Positions 44,233 to 51,787 of a DNA stretch of 64,000 nucleotides are shown piece after piece. The number at the start of each line of letters is the position of its first letter. Positions within the stretch are counted from its first letter, which is position 1. The stretch is from Porphyromonas loveana. Lineage in GTDB: Bacteria > Bacteroidota > Bacteroidia > Bacteroidales > Porphyromonadaceae. The translations under genes and the position numbers were made by a program. The DNA lies in NCBI RefSeq assembly GCF_003096695.1, contig NZ_QEKY01000010.1, forward strand, positions 1 to 64,000, written 5' to 3'. The notes under the pieces are model-generated. The model saw nothing but the letters and a program-made list of their open reading frames with translations. It ran no database searches and had not been told where the DNA came from.

Positions 44233-46302
44233 TCAGGGCAGCACAGTGCGGTCGCCGAGGCGACGTGCCAACTCACTTTTCAGTTCGTTCATGTCACGCA
44301 ATTCGTTCATGATCTCCAATTGCAATTCGATCTCTCCGGATCGCTCTGCTTGTACAAGTTCCTGCTTTAGCTTATGTAGCTGCGTTTGTACAAAGGCATT
44401 CTTCACCGTGAGGAGTTCACGTTCGACACGCATTTGTAGCTCCTCGTCTGAGTATTTGTCTTTGCCTCTTTTGTCCGTGTTTTGCCCTTCTTTGGGGTCA
44501 TTGCTCTCGCTTCTGCGGTATATGTTGCTGAGTGTGTAATGATCCGTAAGCAACTCGTGAGCGATATGGCTTACGTGCATATCGGGATGGTTGCTGAAAT
44601 ACTTCGTTGCCGTGAAATCACCGGAAGCCGATTGTTCTGCAGCTTCATTAAGCATCTGCTTGAATATATCCGAGCCGATATCCACACCATCCGCACTCAG
44701 ATCAGCCTTTACATAGTAAGCCAGTGCAACGGTAGAATGTGGCGTTTCTGTTTCGCTTCCTGCAGGATGATGCGTGGCGAGTTTTCTTTCTCCATACGTG
44801 ACGATGAGGCGGAGTAGTTCTTCTTCATATATGGTTGGGTAGCTCAGTTGTCGAGGTTGAGACGTCGGAGTCTCTACTTCAACCATCCTGTCTCCCGTTT
44901 CCCCTGTGGCAGACTGCGGCAGATTAACAGGTGTCGTGTCAGGGGTAGGAGTAGTCACCGATGGCGGTGCAGTCGGAACTGACGAATAGCTCGTCCCTCT
45001 GAGCCGCATCTTCTGCACTTCGCGAGCCAGCAACTGCTCATCCATGCTCAGCGTTTGGCATGTCTCTTGGACGTAAACGCGACGTGTGATGTCGTCGGGA
45101 ATGAGTGCGATGCTGCCGATAATGTCCGTGATGAGCTGTGCTCTTCGGATGGGGTCGCGCATCATGTCTTCGAGGAAGAGTTGGGTTTTGAAACGGATAA
45201 AATCCGTTTCATGCTTCTCAATATACTCCTCGAACTCCGCTGCCGTATGATTACGGGCAAAGCTGTCGGGATCCTCTCCGTCGGGCAGGAGAACCACTTT
45301 GACGTGCAAGCCTTGCTCCAGTAGCAGATTGATACCGCGCAAAGCGGCTTTTATCCCCGCAGCATCACCGTCATAGAGGACCGTGATATTGGAGGTAAAG
45401 CGATGGATCTGATTGATTTGCTGGAGGGTGAGCGCAGTCCCCGATGATGAAACCACGTTCTCGATGCCGGACTGATGCATCGAGATCACATCCGTATAGC
45501 CCTCGACCAGAAAACATTTGTCCTTGCGGGCAATCTCCTTTTTGGCCAGGAAGAGGCCGTACAGCTCGCGACTTTTCGAGTAGATGATGCTTTCGGGAGA
45601 ATTCACGTACTTGGCCACCTTGTCCTTCTTGGCCATGATTCTCCCGCCGAAACCTACCACCTTGCCGCTGACTGTCTGTATTGGAAAGATAACTCTGCCG
45701 CGGAAGCGATCGTGTAGTCCCTTGCTGTCTTCGTATTGGAGGGACAGCCCTGTGCCAACGAGGTACTCAGTCTTGAATCCCTTGCGCAGAGCTTCATCGC
45801 TGAGAGCCGACCGTTCTTCGGGAGCGTATCCCAATTGGAACTTCTGCATCGTCTCAGGGCGAATGCCTCGGTGGCGGAAGTAGCTCAACGCGACAGTCTG
45901 TCCCTCAATAGTATTGTGAAGACTGTTCTTGAAAAACTCGTTGGCAAATTCGTTGAGAATGAACATACTCTCACGATCGCTCTTCAGCTTTTTCTCTTCG
46001 TCGGACAGCTCCCGTTCTTGTATTTCGATCCCGTACTTCCGAGCCAGATGCCGTAGTGCATCGCCATAGCTCAGCTGCTCGATCTTCATAATGAAGTGCA
46101 CGGGCGAACCACCCTCACCACAAGAGAAGCATTTGCAGAGGTTTTTGGACGGAGATACAGAGAAAGACGGATTGCGGTCGCTGTGGAAAGGGCATAGACC
46201 GAGGTAGTTCACGCCGCGCTTGCGGAGCGAAACATAGTCGCTTACGACCTCTTCTATTTTGGCAGCGTCGAGTATTCGCTCCCGAGTCAGATCGTCGATC
46301 AT
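44233..46302 (-). CDS. dnaG: DNA primase
   Basis: 689 residues from the ATG at 46302. The longer upstream frame overlaps kdsB and is not primase-like. The CHC2 zinc ribbon has Cys37, His40, Cys58 and Cys61 (CPFH, CFSC). The Toprim core shows LVEGYTDVISMHQSG and LYDGDAAGIKA. A linker of low complexity (SVPTAPPSVTTPTPDTTP) precedes a C-terminal helical domain that should bind the replicative helicase. It makes RNA primers for lagging-strand synthesis. It follows kdsB by 43 bp. Confidence 0.95.
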   Translation of the reverse strand: MIDDLTRERILDAAKIEEVVSDYVSLRKRGVNYLGLCPFHSDRNPSFSVSPSKNLCKCFSCGEGGSPVHFIMKIEQLSYGDALRHLARKYGIEIQERELSDEEKKLKSDRESMFILNEFANEFFKNSLHNTIEGQTVALSYFRHRGIRPETMQKFQLGYAPEERSALSDEALRKGFKTEYLVGTGLSLQYEDSKGLHDRFRGRVIFPIQTVSGKVVGFGGRIMAKKDKVAKYVNSPESIIYSKSRELYGLFLAKKEIARKDKCFLVEGYTDVISMHQSGIENVVSSSGTALTLQQINQIHRFTSNITVLYDGDAAGIKAALRGINLLLEQGLHVKVVLLPDGEDPDSFARNHTAAEFEEYIEKHETDFIRFKTQLFLEDMMRDPIRRAQLITDIIGSIALIPDDITRRVYVQETCQTLSMDEQLLAREVQKMRLRGTSYSSVPTAPPSVTTPTPDTTPVNLPQSATGETGDRMVEVETPTSQPRQLSYPTIYEEELLRLIVTYGERKLATHHPAGSETETPHSTVALAYYVKADLSADGVDIGSDIFKQMLNEAAEQSASGDFTATKYFSNHPDMHVSHIAHELLTDHYTLSNIYRRSESNDPKEGQNTDKRGKDKYSDEELQMRVERELLTVKNAFVQTQLHKLKQELVQAERSGEIELQLEIMNELRDMNELKSELARRLGDRTVLP

Positions 46303-46345
46303 CCCTTTCTTTTCCGAGTGTCCTATATTATATATGGTGTACGGT

Positions 46346-47110
46346 TCATGCCATCCTCGTCGAGCGTAGGAAGGCGATGGCCTTGTCCATATCCTCCGGC
46401 GTGTCGATGCCGATGGTGCTCTGCTTCGTGTGCAGAACGCGGATGCGATAGCCGTGCTCCAGCCAACGGAGTTGCTCAAGGCTTTCGGCTCGCTCTGCAG
46501 CACTTTGCGGCAGATCCGTTATCTCTCTGAGCACCGACGGACGGAAAGCATATATGCCGATATGCTTATAATAGGTGTGCAGCCTGCACCAAGTGTCCGG
46601 CTCTTCTCCTCTGAAATATGGGATAACCGAACGGCTGAAGTAGAGCGCATAGCCCTGATGGTCCGTAACGATTTTCGGGCTGTTGGGGTTGTTCAGTTTC
46701 TGGTAGTCGGTATCCGGTGCGAAAACTTCGGCCAGCGTGGCTATATCCGTCTCAGGTTTGTCGAATGCCGAGATAAGCAAGCCGATCTGCTCTGCTTGGA
46801 TGAATGGTTCGTCGCCTTGGAGATTCAAGATGATTGTCTCACCTCTGCCGATTTTGTCGAATGCCTCACGACAGCGCTCGGTTCCGCTGCTGCAGAGAGG
46901 GGAGGTCATCACCACTTCGCCGCCGAAGGCCTCCACTGCTTTGCGGATACGGTCGTCGTCGGTAGCAACTACTGCTCTTCCCACTACACCCGCCACGCGC
47001 TCATACACGCGCTGTATCATAGGCTTGCCGAGCATGTCGGCCAACGGTTTGCCAGGGAAGCGAGTCGATGCGTATCGTGCCGGAATGATGGCTATGGTTT
47101 GGTCGTTCAT
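46346..47110 (-). CDS. kdsB: 3-deoxy-manno-octulosonate cytidylyltransferase
   Basis: 254 residues: [24 protein letters not shown] at the start, [24 protein letters not shown] and [10 protein letters not shown]. It activates Kdo as CMP-Kdo for lipopolysaccharide core assembly. Its ATG overlaps the stop codon of the upstream oxidoreductase by 4 bp. Confidence 0.96.
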   Translation of the reverse strand: MNDQTIAIIPARYASTRFPGKPLADMLGKPMIQRVYERVAGVVGRAVVATDDDRIRKAVEAFGGEVVMTSPLCSSGTERCREAFDKIGRGETIILNLQGDEPFIQAEQIGLLISAFDKPETDIATLAEVFAPDTDYQKLNNPNSPKIVTDHQGYALYFSRSVIPYFRGEEPDTWCRLHTYYKHIGIYAFRPSVLREITDLPQSAAERAESLEQLRWLEHGYRIRVLHTKQSTIGIDTPEDMDKAIAFLRSTRMA

Positions 47111-47628
47111 CCTTCTTTTACAAAGCGGAGGTATGCTTCACAATTGGCAGGCAGCAGCTCTACCAACTTGGGGCTGTACGAATCGTAGCAGGCGTGGTAA
47201 CCCGTGAAGTGTGAGCGCAGGAATGCCGCCACACCGTCGAATACATTGAGGTAGTTGCGCAGGGAGTGGCACTGTTGTCCTCCTTCGACGAAGGCCGTCT
47301 CAGGCGAACCACAGGACACGGCGGCACATAGTTCTTTGCCTTCCATCTTGTCGCCGCCGGCTCCGTATGCCCATCCCTCGGTGAAGACCTCGTCCATCCA
47401 CTTCTTCAGCAGATAGGGGGCAGCATACCAGTAGAGTGGGAATTGGAAGATGATGCGGTCGTGCGCTTCCAGCAGAGCCTGCTCATGTGCCACGTCGATG
47501 CGTCCGTCGGGATATTGTCCATAGAGATTGTGGATGGTGGCGGCACCTTCGACGGCTTTCGTCCAAGCCTTGTTGATGACGGAGTGGTCCAGATCGGGGT
47601 GGACTACTATTACCAGAGTCTTTTTCAT
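47107..47628 (-). CDS. NAD(P)H oxidoreductase, flavodoxin-like fold
   Basis: 173 residues. [18 protein letters not shown] at the start, [21 protein letters not shown] and [13 protein letters not shown] mark the NQO/KefF/MdaB-type family of FMN or FAD quinone reductases. It probably reduces quinones or similar compounds in the cytoplasm. It is the first gene of a unit with kdsB and dnaG. Confidence 0.88.
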   Translation of the reverse strand: MKKTLVIVVHPDLDHSVINKAWTKAVEGAATIHNLYGQYPDGRIDVAHEQALLEAHDRIIFQFPLYWYAAPYLLKKWMDEVFTEGWAYGAGGDKMEGKELCAAVSCGSPETAFVEGGQQCHSLRNYLNVFDGVAAFLRSHFTGYHACYDSYSPKLVELLPANCEAYLRFVKEG

Positions 47629-47864
47629 TACAGAATGCGTATTTGCTTGTAGCGGAACCTGCTAATAAGAGGATCCGCAGATATGTATTTGGAACGGTTT
47701 CATGCAGTTTGCAACAAGGTTGGCGAAGTGATTGATCGCTGCACGAGTCGAACCACATTTTTGGAACTTCAAAGAAACGATTTATACGCCAAAAAAGCAA
47801 GGTTTATCCCTGTCCGATGCAGCTTGTTTGTGCGGTAGGTGTCGGGCATTGAGGCGGTTTTTTG
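47629..47864. other. Gene-free stretch between divergent genes
   Basis: About 240 bp between the oxidoreductase and the DUF3109 gene. Apart from the promoter at its right end I see no structure. Confidence 0.35.
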
Positions 47865-47872
47865 TAGTTTTG
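47865..47872 (+). promoter_or_regulatory. -7 promoter element (TAGTTTTG) of the DUF3109 gene
   Basis: Perfect TAnnTTTG match 24 nt upstream of the ATG at 47897. Confidence 0.55.
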
Positions 47873-47896
47873 CGCGCCGATATATAGGAAAAAGGA

Positions 47897-48481
47897 ATGT
47901 TTCAGGTCAAAGATACAATCGTGAGCCCCGATCTTTTCGATCGGATGTTCGTCTGTGATTATGCCGCTTGTCAGGGTATATGCTGCGTAGAGGGCGAGAG
48001 CGGTGCCCCGTTGGAGAAAGGCGAGTCGGATCGGTTGCGCAAGCATCTGGACGCAGTGCGCCCCATGCTTTCTCCCGAAGCTCTGGCCGTGATAGAGCGG
48101 CAGGGCGTGAGCTATGTGGACGAGGATGGCGATGAGGTGACGAGTATCGTCGATGGACGGGACTGTGTCTTCACCACTTATGACGAGGAGGGCAATTGCC
48201 TCTGCGCTTTCGAGCGCGCCTATCGTGCCGGAGAGATCGATTTCCTCAAACCGATCAGCTGCCATCTCTATCCTGTCAGACTCACCCGCTATAGCGGCTT
48301 TACTGCTGTCAACTACCATCGGTGGGAAGTGTGTCGGTGTGCCGAGGCTCTTGGTAAGCAGACGCGTACTCCGCTCTATCGCTTCCTGCGCGAGCCGCTG
48401 ATACGTGCTTTCGGAGAAGAATGGTATCAAGAAGTGAAAGAGATAGCTGCTCTTCTGGAGAAAGAGTCGCCCCGAGAATAA
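47897..48481 (+). CDS. DUF3109 family cysteine-rich protein
   Basis: 194 residues. The family marks are FVCDYAACQGICCVEGESGAPL near the start, GRDCVFTTYDEEGNCLCAFE, KPISCHLYPVRL and RWEVCRCA. At least nine cysteines in clusters suggest metal binding, as in the related YkgJ/UPF0153 group. Function is not established. Its convergent neighbour is tig, with a perfect palindrome between them. Confidence 0.87.
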   Translation: MFQVKDTIVSPDLFDRMFVCDYAACQGICCVEGESGAPLEKGESDRLRKHLDAVRPMLSPEALAVIERQGVSYVDEDGDEVTSIVDGRDCVFTTYDEEGNCLCAFERAYRAGEIDFLKPISCHLYPVRLTRYSGFTAVNYHRWEVCRCAEALGKQTRTPLYRFLREPLIRAFGEEWYQEVKEIAALLEKESPRE

Positions 48482-48496
48482 GGCTATTCAAGACCG

Positions 48497-48544
48497 AAAC
48501 GATCAAGGCCGTATGCAACATGTTGCATACGGCCTTGATCGTTT
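48497..48544. terminator. Perfect 48-bp palindrome, bidirectional terminator
   Basis: 48497-48520 is the exact reverse complement of 48521-48544, with A-runs and T-runs at its ends. It sits between the convergent DUF3109 and tig genes. There is no unpaired centre, which is unusual for a terminator. Confidence 0.75.
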
Positions 48545-48576
48545 ATCTCCCACTGAGGGAGGATCGCTGTAGCTTA

Positions 48577-49953
48577 TTACTCTGCCGATGCAGACTGTTC
48601 GCTCATCAGCTTGTTAAATTCGTCGGGAGTCATCGTCTTGGCTTCGATGTCGAGCTGTTCCTTGAGGGCAGCAGCGAGCTTGTTCTCCGTCACGCGGTCG
48701 AAGAAGTTGCGACGAGAGTCTTCCTTCTCCATTAGCGTATTGGCATAGCGCTCCAGTGCATCCTGAGGCACGGCAGTCATACCGTACTGAGCAAACTGGT
48801 TCTTGGCTACGACGATGGCGAAGTTCTTCACGTCATCGGCCGTCACTTCGATGTTGTTCTTCTTCACGAGGTCTTCTTTGATCACGTGGAAGGTCAGATC
48901 CTTGATCATCGGAGCGTACTGCTCTTCCAGTTGCTCGTCAGTCCACTCGGTGTGCGTGCTTTTGAGCCAACGCTTCAGCAGTGCGTCGGGGAACTGGAGG
49001 GCTCCCACTCGAGCTTCGAGCTCCTTGCGCAGATCCAAGAGGAACTTGTAGTCGCTCTCGGCCGTGAACTGCTCGCGAATGCCCTCGGTCACTTTGCCGC
49101 GGAGGTCTTCCTCGTTCTTGATGTCCGTGTCGGGACCGAAAGCAGTGGTGAAGAACTCTTCGTTCAGCTCAGCTTTCTCATGACGTGAGATGCTGGTGAT
49201 TTCGAAAGAGAAGTCGCCCGTATAGCTGCCGATGGCAGACTTGTCCACCTTGAGCAGGGAGGAGAGTTCGTACTCATTATTATTGTATGCCTTCGAGGGG
49301 TTGAAGACGATGACGCTATTCTTGGCGGCACCTACGAATTTCTTCTTCTCATCCTCGTCCTTCATATAAGCGGGGAGTATCATGGCATCCTCTACGCAGA
49401 CGCCGCCTTCCTTGGCTTCGCCCTTCTCCAGCTCGCAGAGGCGTCCCTTCACTACGTCGTTGCTTTCCACTGCATCGGCTTCTACCGAGTGGCCGTAGCT
49501 TGAGCGCATGGACTCGATCTGCTGATCGATCATTTCCTTCGTGGGCTCTATCGTATAATAAGGTATGCGGATGCTCTTGTCGGCTACTACGTCCACTGCA
49601 GGTGTGAGTGCCAGATCGAATACAAATTCGAAGTCGTCCGTCGTGTCGAAGTCATAGTCCTTCTGCAATTCCTCATTAGGCATTGGCTCGCCCAGTACGT
49701 TGAGCTTGTTGTCTGCTATATAGCGATACAGCTCACGTCCTACGGCGCGGTTGATTTCCTCTGCTTTGACACCCTTGCCATACATCTTCCGGATCATGCC
49801 CATCGGCACCATTCCCTTACGGAAGCCCGGCACGTTGGCGTTCTGACGATAGTTGCGGAGTGCTTTTTCCACTTCGTTTGCGTAGTCAGCTTTCTCTATT
49901 GCCACAGTGGCAATGGCACTGACGGGATCCGTATTCTTGATTGATACGTTCAT
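48577..49953 (-). CDS. tig: Trigger factor
   Basis: 458 residues. The ribosome-binding N-domain carries the signature PGFRKGMVPMGMIRKMYG. The middle PPIase-like region is weakly conserved, as in other Bacteroidetes. The long helical C-domain (about 260-440) forms the chaperone arms. It binds at the ribosomal exit tunnel and holds nascent chains. A TACTTTTG element lies 70 nt upstream inside a GCGCC-rich zone. Confidence 0.95.
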   Translation of the reverse strand: MNVSIKNTDPVSAIATVAIEKADYANEVEKALRNYRQNANVPGFRKGMVPMGMIRKMYGKGVKAEEINRAVGRELYRYIADNKLNVLGEPMPNEELQKDYDFDTTDDFEFVFDLALTPAVDVVADKSIRIPYYTIEPTKEMIDQQIESMRSSYGHSVEADAVESNDVVKGRLCELEKGEAKEGGVCVEDAMILPAYMKDEDEKKKFVGAAKNSVIVFNPSKAYNNNEYELSSLLKVDKSAIGSYTGDFSFEITSISRHEKAELNEEFFTTAFGPDTDIKNEEDLRGKVTEGIREQFTAESDYKFLLDLRKELEARVGALQFPDALLKRWLKSTHTEWTDEQLEEQYAPMIKDLTFHVIKEDLVKKNNIEVTADDVKNFAIVVAKNQFAQYGMTAVPQDALERYANTLMEKEDSRRNFFDRVTENKLAAALKEQLDIEAKTMTPDEFNKLMSEQSASAE

Positions 49954-50022
49954 TGTCTTCTTTGATTATCGATTGGAGTTATTTTGTCTTTTCGGCTTGA
50001 AAATATACCGCAAAATGTGCGC

Positions 50023-50030
50023 CAAAAGTA
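50023..50030 (-). promoter_or_regulatory. -7 promoter element (TACTTTTG) of tig
   Basis: Perfect match on the minus strand. It directly abuts a GCGCC motif. Confidence 0.5.
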
Positions 50031-50205
50031 GTCCAATTCTTCGAAAACAGCAAACCTTTTGCGCGGCCGAATCGCTCTCGGAAGATTTCTGTTCCATACC
50101 GTCGGGAAAGCGGAGGGTGGGACTGCTTCGATTCGGATGCCGCATGCGAGGGGGCTTGGCTAAGTGTCGGAGGGAGGGCGATTTCTGATGCATTTCTCCC
50201 AATAC
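50031..50205. other. Gene-free stretch left of the 22-nt array
   Basis: Part of the 510-bp gap between tig and holB. Contains scattered GCGC motifs (for example 50061) without clear phasing. Confidence 0.35.
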
Positions 50206-50386
50206 GTGCCGAAAAACGGCCGAAATACGCCCCATAATCACGCGAAAACTTGCGCCGTTTTCTTTTTGATTTGGCGCCATTTTCTGAGAGAATATGCGCC
50301 ATTTTGAGAAAAAAATGGCGCGACTTTGCGATGCGATTCGGCGCCATAATCGTTTGCTTTCATGCGCCAAAAAATGAGAGAGTGTC
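50206..50386. repeat. 22-23-nt phased GCGCC array, eight units
   Basis: Units start at 50206, 50229, 50252, 50274, 50296, 50318, 50341 and 50364, spacing 23, 23, 22, 22, 22, 23, 23. The first four or five bases are GTGCC, GCCCC, GCGCC, GCGCC, GCGCC, GCGCG, GCGCC and GCGCC. The rest of each unit is A/T-rich and often reads CATTTTnnGAGA. It lies upstream of holB. The same design occurs at 60451-60583. Confidence 0.85.
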
Positions 50387-50418
50387 CCAAGAGGGGGCTA
50401 CAGATGCTCCTTTCTCCC

Positions 50419-50426
50419 TACATTTG
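50419..50426 (+). promoter_or_regulatory. -7 promoter element (TACATTTG) of holB
   Basis: Perfect match 38 nt upstream of the ATG and 33 nt beyond the end of the GCGCC array. Confidence 0.6.
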
Positions 50427-50464
50427 TATGGTAAGTAGAACGCTCATCAATAGATATTCTAACC

Positions 50465-51604
50465 ATGTACTTCCGTGATGTCGCCGGCTTGGACGAGCTG
50501 AAGACCTTCCTCAGACGCACCGCACAGACCGGTGAGGTAGCCCATGCGCAACTATTCTCCGGAGCGGAGGGAGGCGGGGCTTTCCCGCTGGCACTTGCCT
50601 ATGCACGCTATCTCAACTGTCAGTCCCCATCCCAAGAGGATGCTTGCGGCCGTTGCCCTTCCTGTCTCAAGTACGATGCGCTGGCACATCCCGACCTCTT
50701 TTTTATCTTTCCCGTAGTCAAGGCGTCGGCTTCTCCCACACCGAGCGACGACTTCGTGGGGCAGTGGCGGGAGATGCTGGCCGAGGAGCCTTACTTCGTG
50801 CCGGCCGATTGGCTCGAATACTTGCAGGCGGGCAACAGCCAACCTGTCATCTATACCAAGGAAGCCGATGCCATCGAGCAGAAGTTGAGCTTCAGGAATT
50901 ACGAAGCAGCCTACCGTGTCGTCCTCATCTGGCAGCCCGAACTGATGCACGAGAGTGCAGCCAATAAGCTGCTCAAGCTCATAGAGGAACCGCCCCGTCG
51001 CACGCTTTTCTTCCTCGTGAGCAGTATGCCGGACAAGGTGTTGGGTACGATACAGAGTCGCGTGCAGCAGATCCGCGTGCCGCCGCTCCGCGAGGCGGAG
51101 GTGGCGGCAGCCTTAAGCCGCAACGGCATCACGACGGATGTCGAGCGGATAGCACACTTGGCCGAGGGCAACTATCGCAGAGCCGTGGATATGTGTCGCG
51201 GAGAGTGGGCCGACAGGGAGTACCTCGTCCTCCTCGGACGCATGATGGACGCCATCCTCAAGGGCGATCCCGCTGTGATGCGTCCCGTGTCGGACGAACT
51301 GGCACAGCTCGGGCGCGTCTCTCAGATCGGATTCCTGACGTACTGCCTGCGCATTTTCCGCGAGCTATATATAAGTAGAGTGGGGATAGCCGAGCTGAAC
51401 TATCTCTCCCCCGAGGAGGAAGGGCTCGTGCGTATGCTCGGTGGCGGTATCACGGGACAGAACGTGCGTCCGCTGATGGAGGAGGTGGAGCTGGCCATCC
51501 GCCACATCCGTCAGAACGGGAATGGCCGTATGATTTTCTTCGACTTGCTCCTCCGCCTCACTGCGGGTATGGCACCGGCTCTGCGTGCCAAGGGGCTGAA
51601 GTGA
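50465..51604 (+). CDS. holB: DNA polymerase III delta-prime subunit
   Basis: 379 residues, clamp-loader AAA+ fold. The P-loop region is degenerate (SGAEGGGAFPL at 32-42, no GKT), as expected for the non-ATP-binding delta-prime. A zinc-binding set Cys52, Cys61, Cys64 and Cys67 (CGRCPSC) is present. NKLLKLIEEPPRRTLFFLVSS and the TIQSRVQQIRVPP sensor-1/SRC-like segment follow. It is part of the complex that loads the beta clamp. A terminator follows its stop. Confidence 0.92.
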   Translation: MYFRDVAGLDELKTFLRRTAQTGEVAHAQLFSGAEGGGAFPLALAYARYLNCQSPSQEDACGRCPSCLKYDALAHPDLFFIFPVVKASASPTPSDDFVGQWREMLAEEPYFVPADWLEYLQAGNSQPVIYTKEADAIEQKLSFRNYEAAYRVVLIWQPELMHESAANKLLKLIEEPPRRTLFFLVSSMPDKVLGTIQSRVQQIRVPPLREAEVAAALSRNGITTDVERIAHLAEGNYRRAVDMCRGEWADREYLVLLGRMMDAILKGDPAVMRPVSDELAQLGRVSQIGFLTYCLRIFRELYISRVGIAELNYLSPEEEGLVRMLGGGITGQNVRPLMEEVELAIRHIRQNGNGRMIFFDLLLRLTAGMAPALRAKGLK

Positions 51605-51648
51605 CAAAAAGCGAGGACGGAGTCCTGCTTTTTTGACACTTTTGTCAC
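51601..51648 (+). terminator. Terminator of holB
   Basis: AAAAAGC-GAGGAC-GGAG-TCCTGC-TTTTTT hairpin (51606-51634) nested within an outer GTGACA / TGTCAC pair (51601-51606 with 51643-51648). Confidence 0.75.
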
Positions 51649-51704
51649 TCAGCTGTTGATTTATTCGGATATTCTTTCTACATTGCGGGCAAGGATATCT
51701 CGCA

Positions 51705-51739
51705 CCGCTTCTCGGGGTCGGTACAGCCCCGAGAAGCGG
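51705..51739 (+). promoter_or_regulatory. Strong hairpin in the leader of the EF-G paralogue
   Basis: Perfect 13-bp stem CCGCTTCTCGGGG / CCCCGAGAAGCGG with a 9-nt loop, followed by CGATTTTAG, ending 48 nt before the ATG at 51788. The holB stop already has its own terminator, so this could be a second terminator or a regulatory hairpin. Confidence 0.5.
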
Positions 51740-51787
51740 CGATTTTAGTCCGAAATGTTTCAAACACTAATAACAACAGTTTTCACC

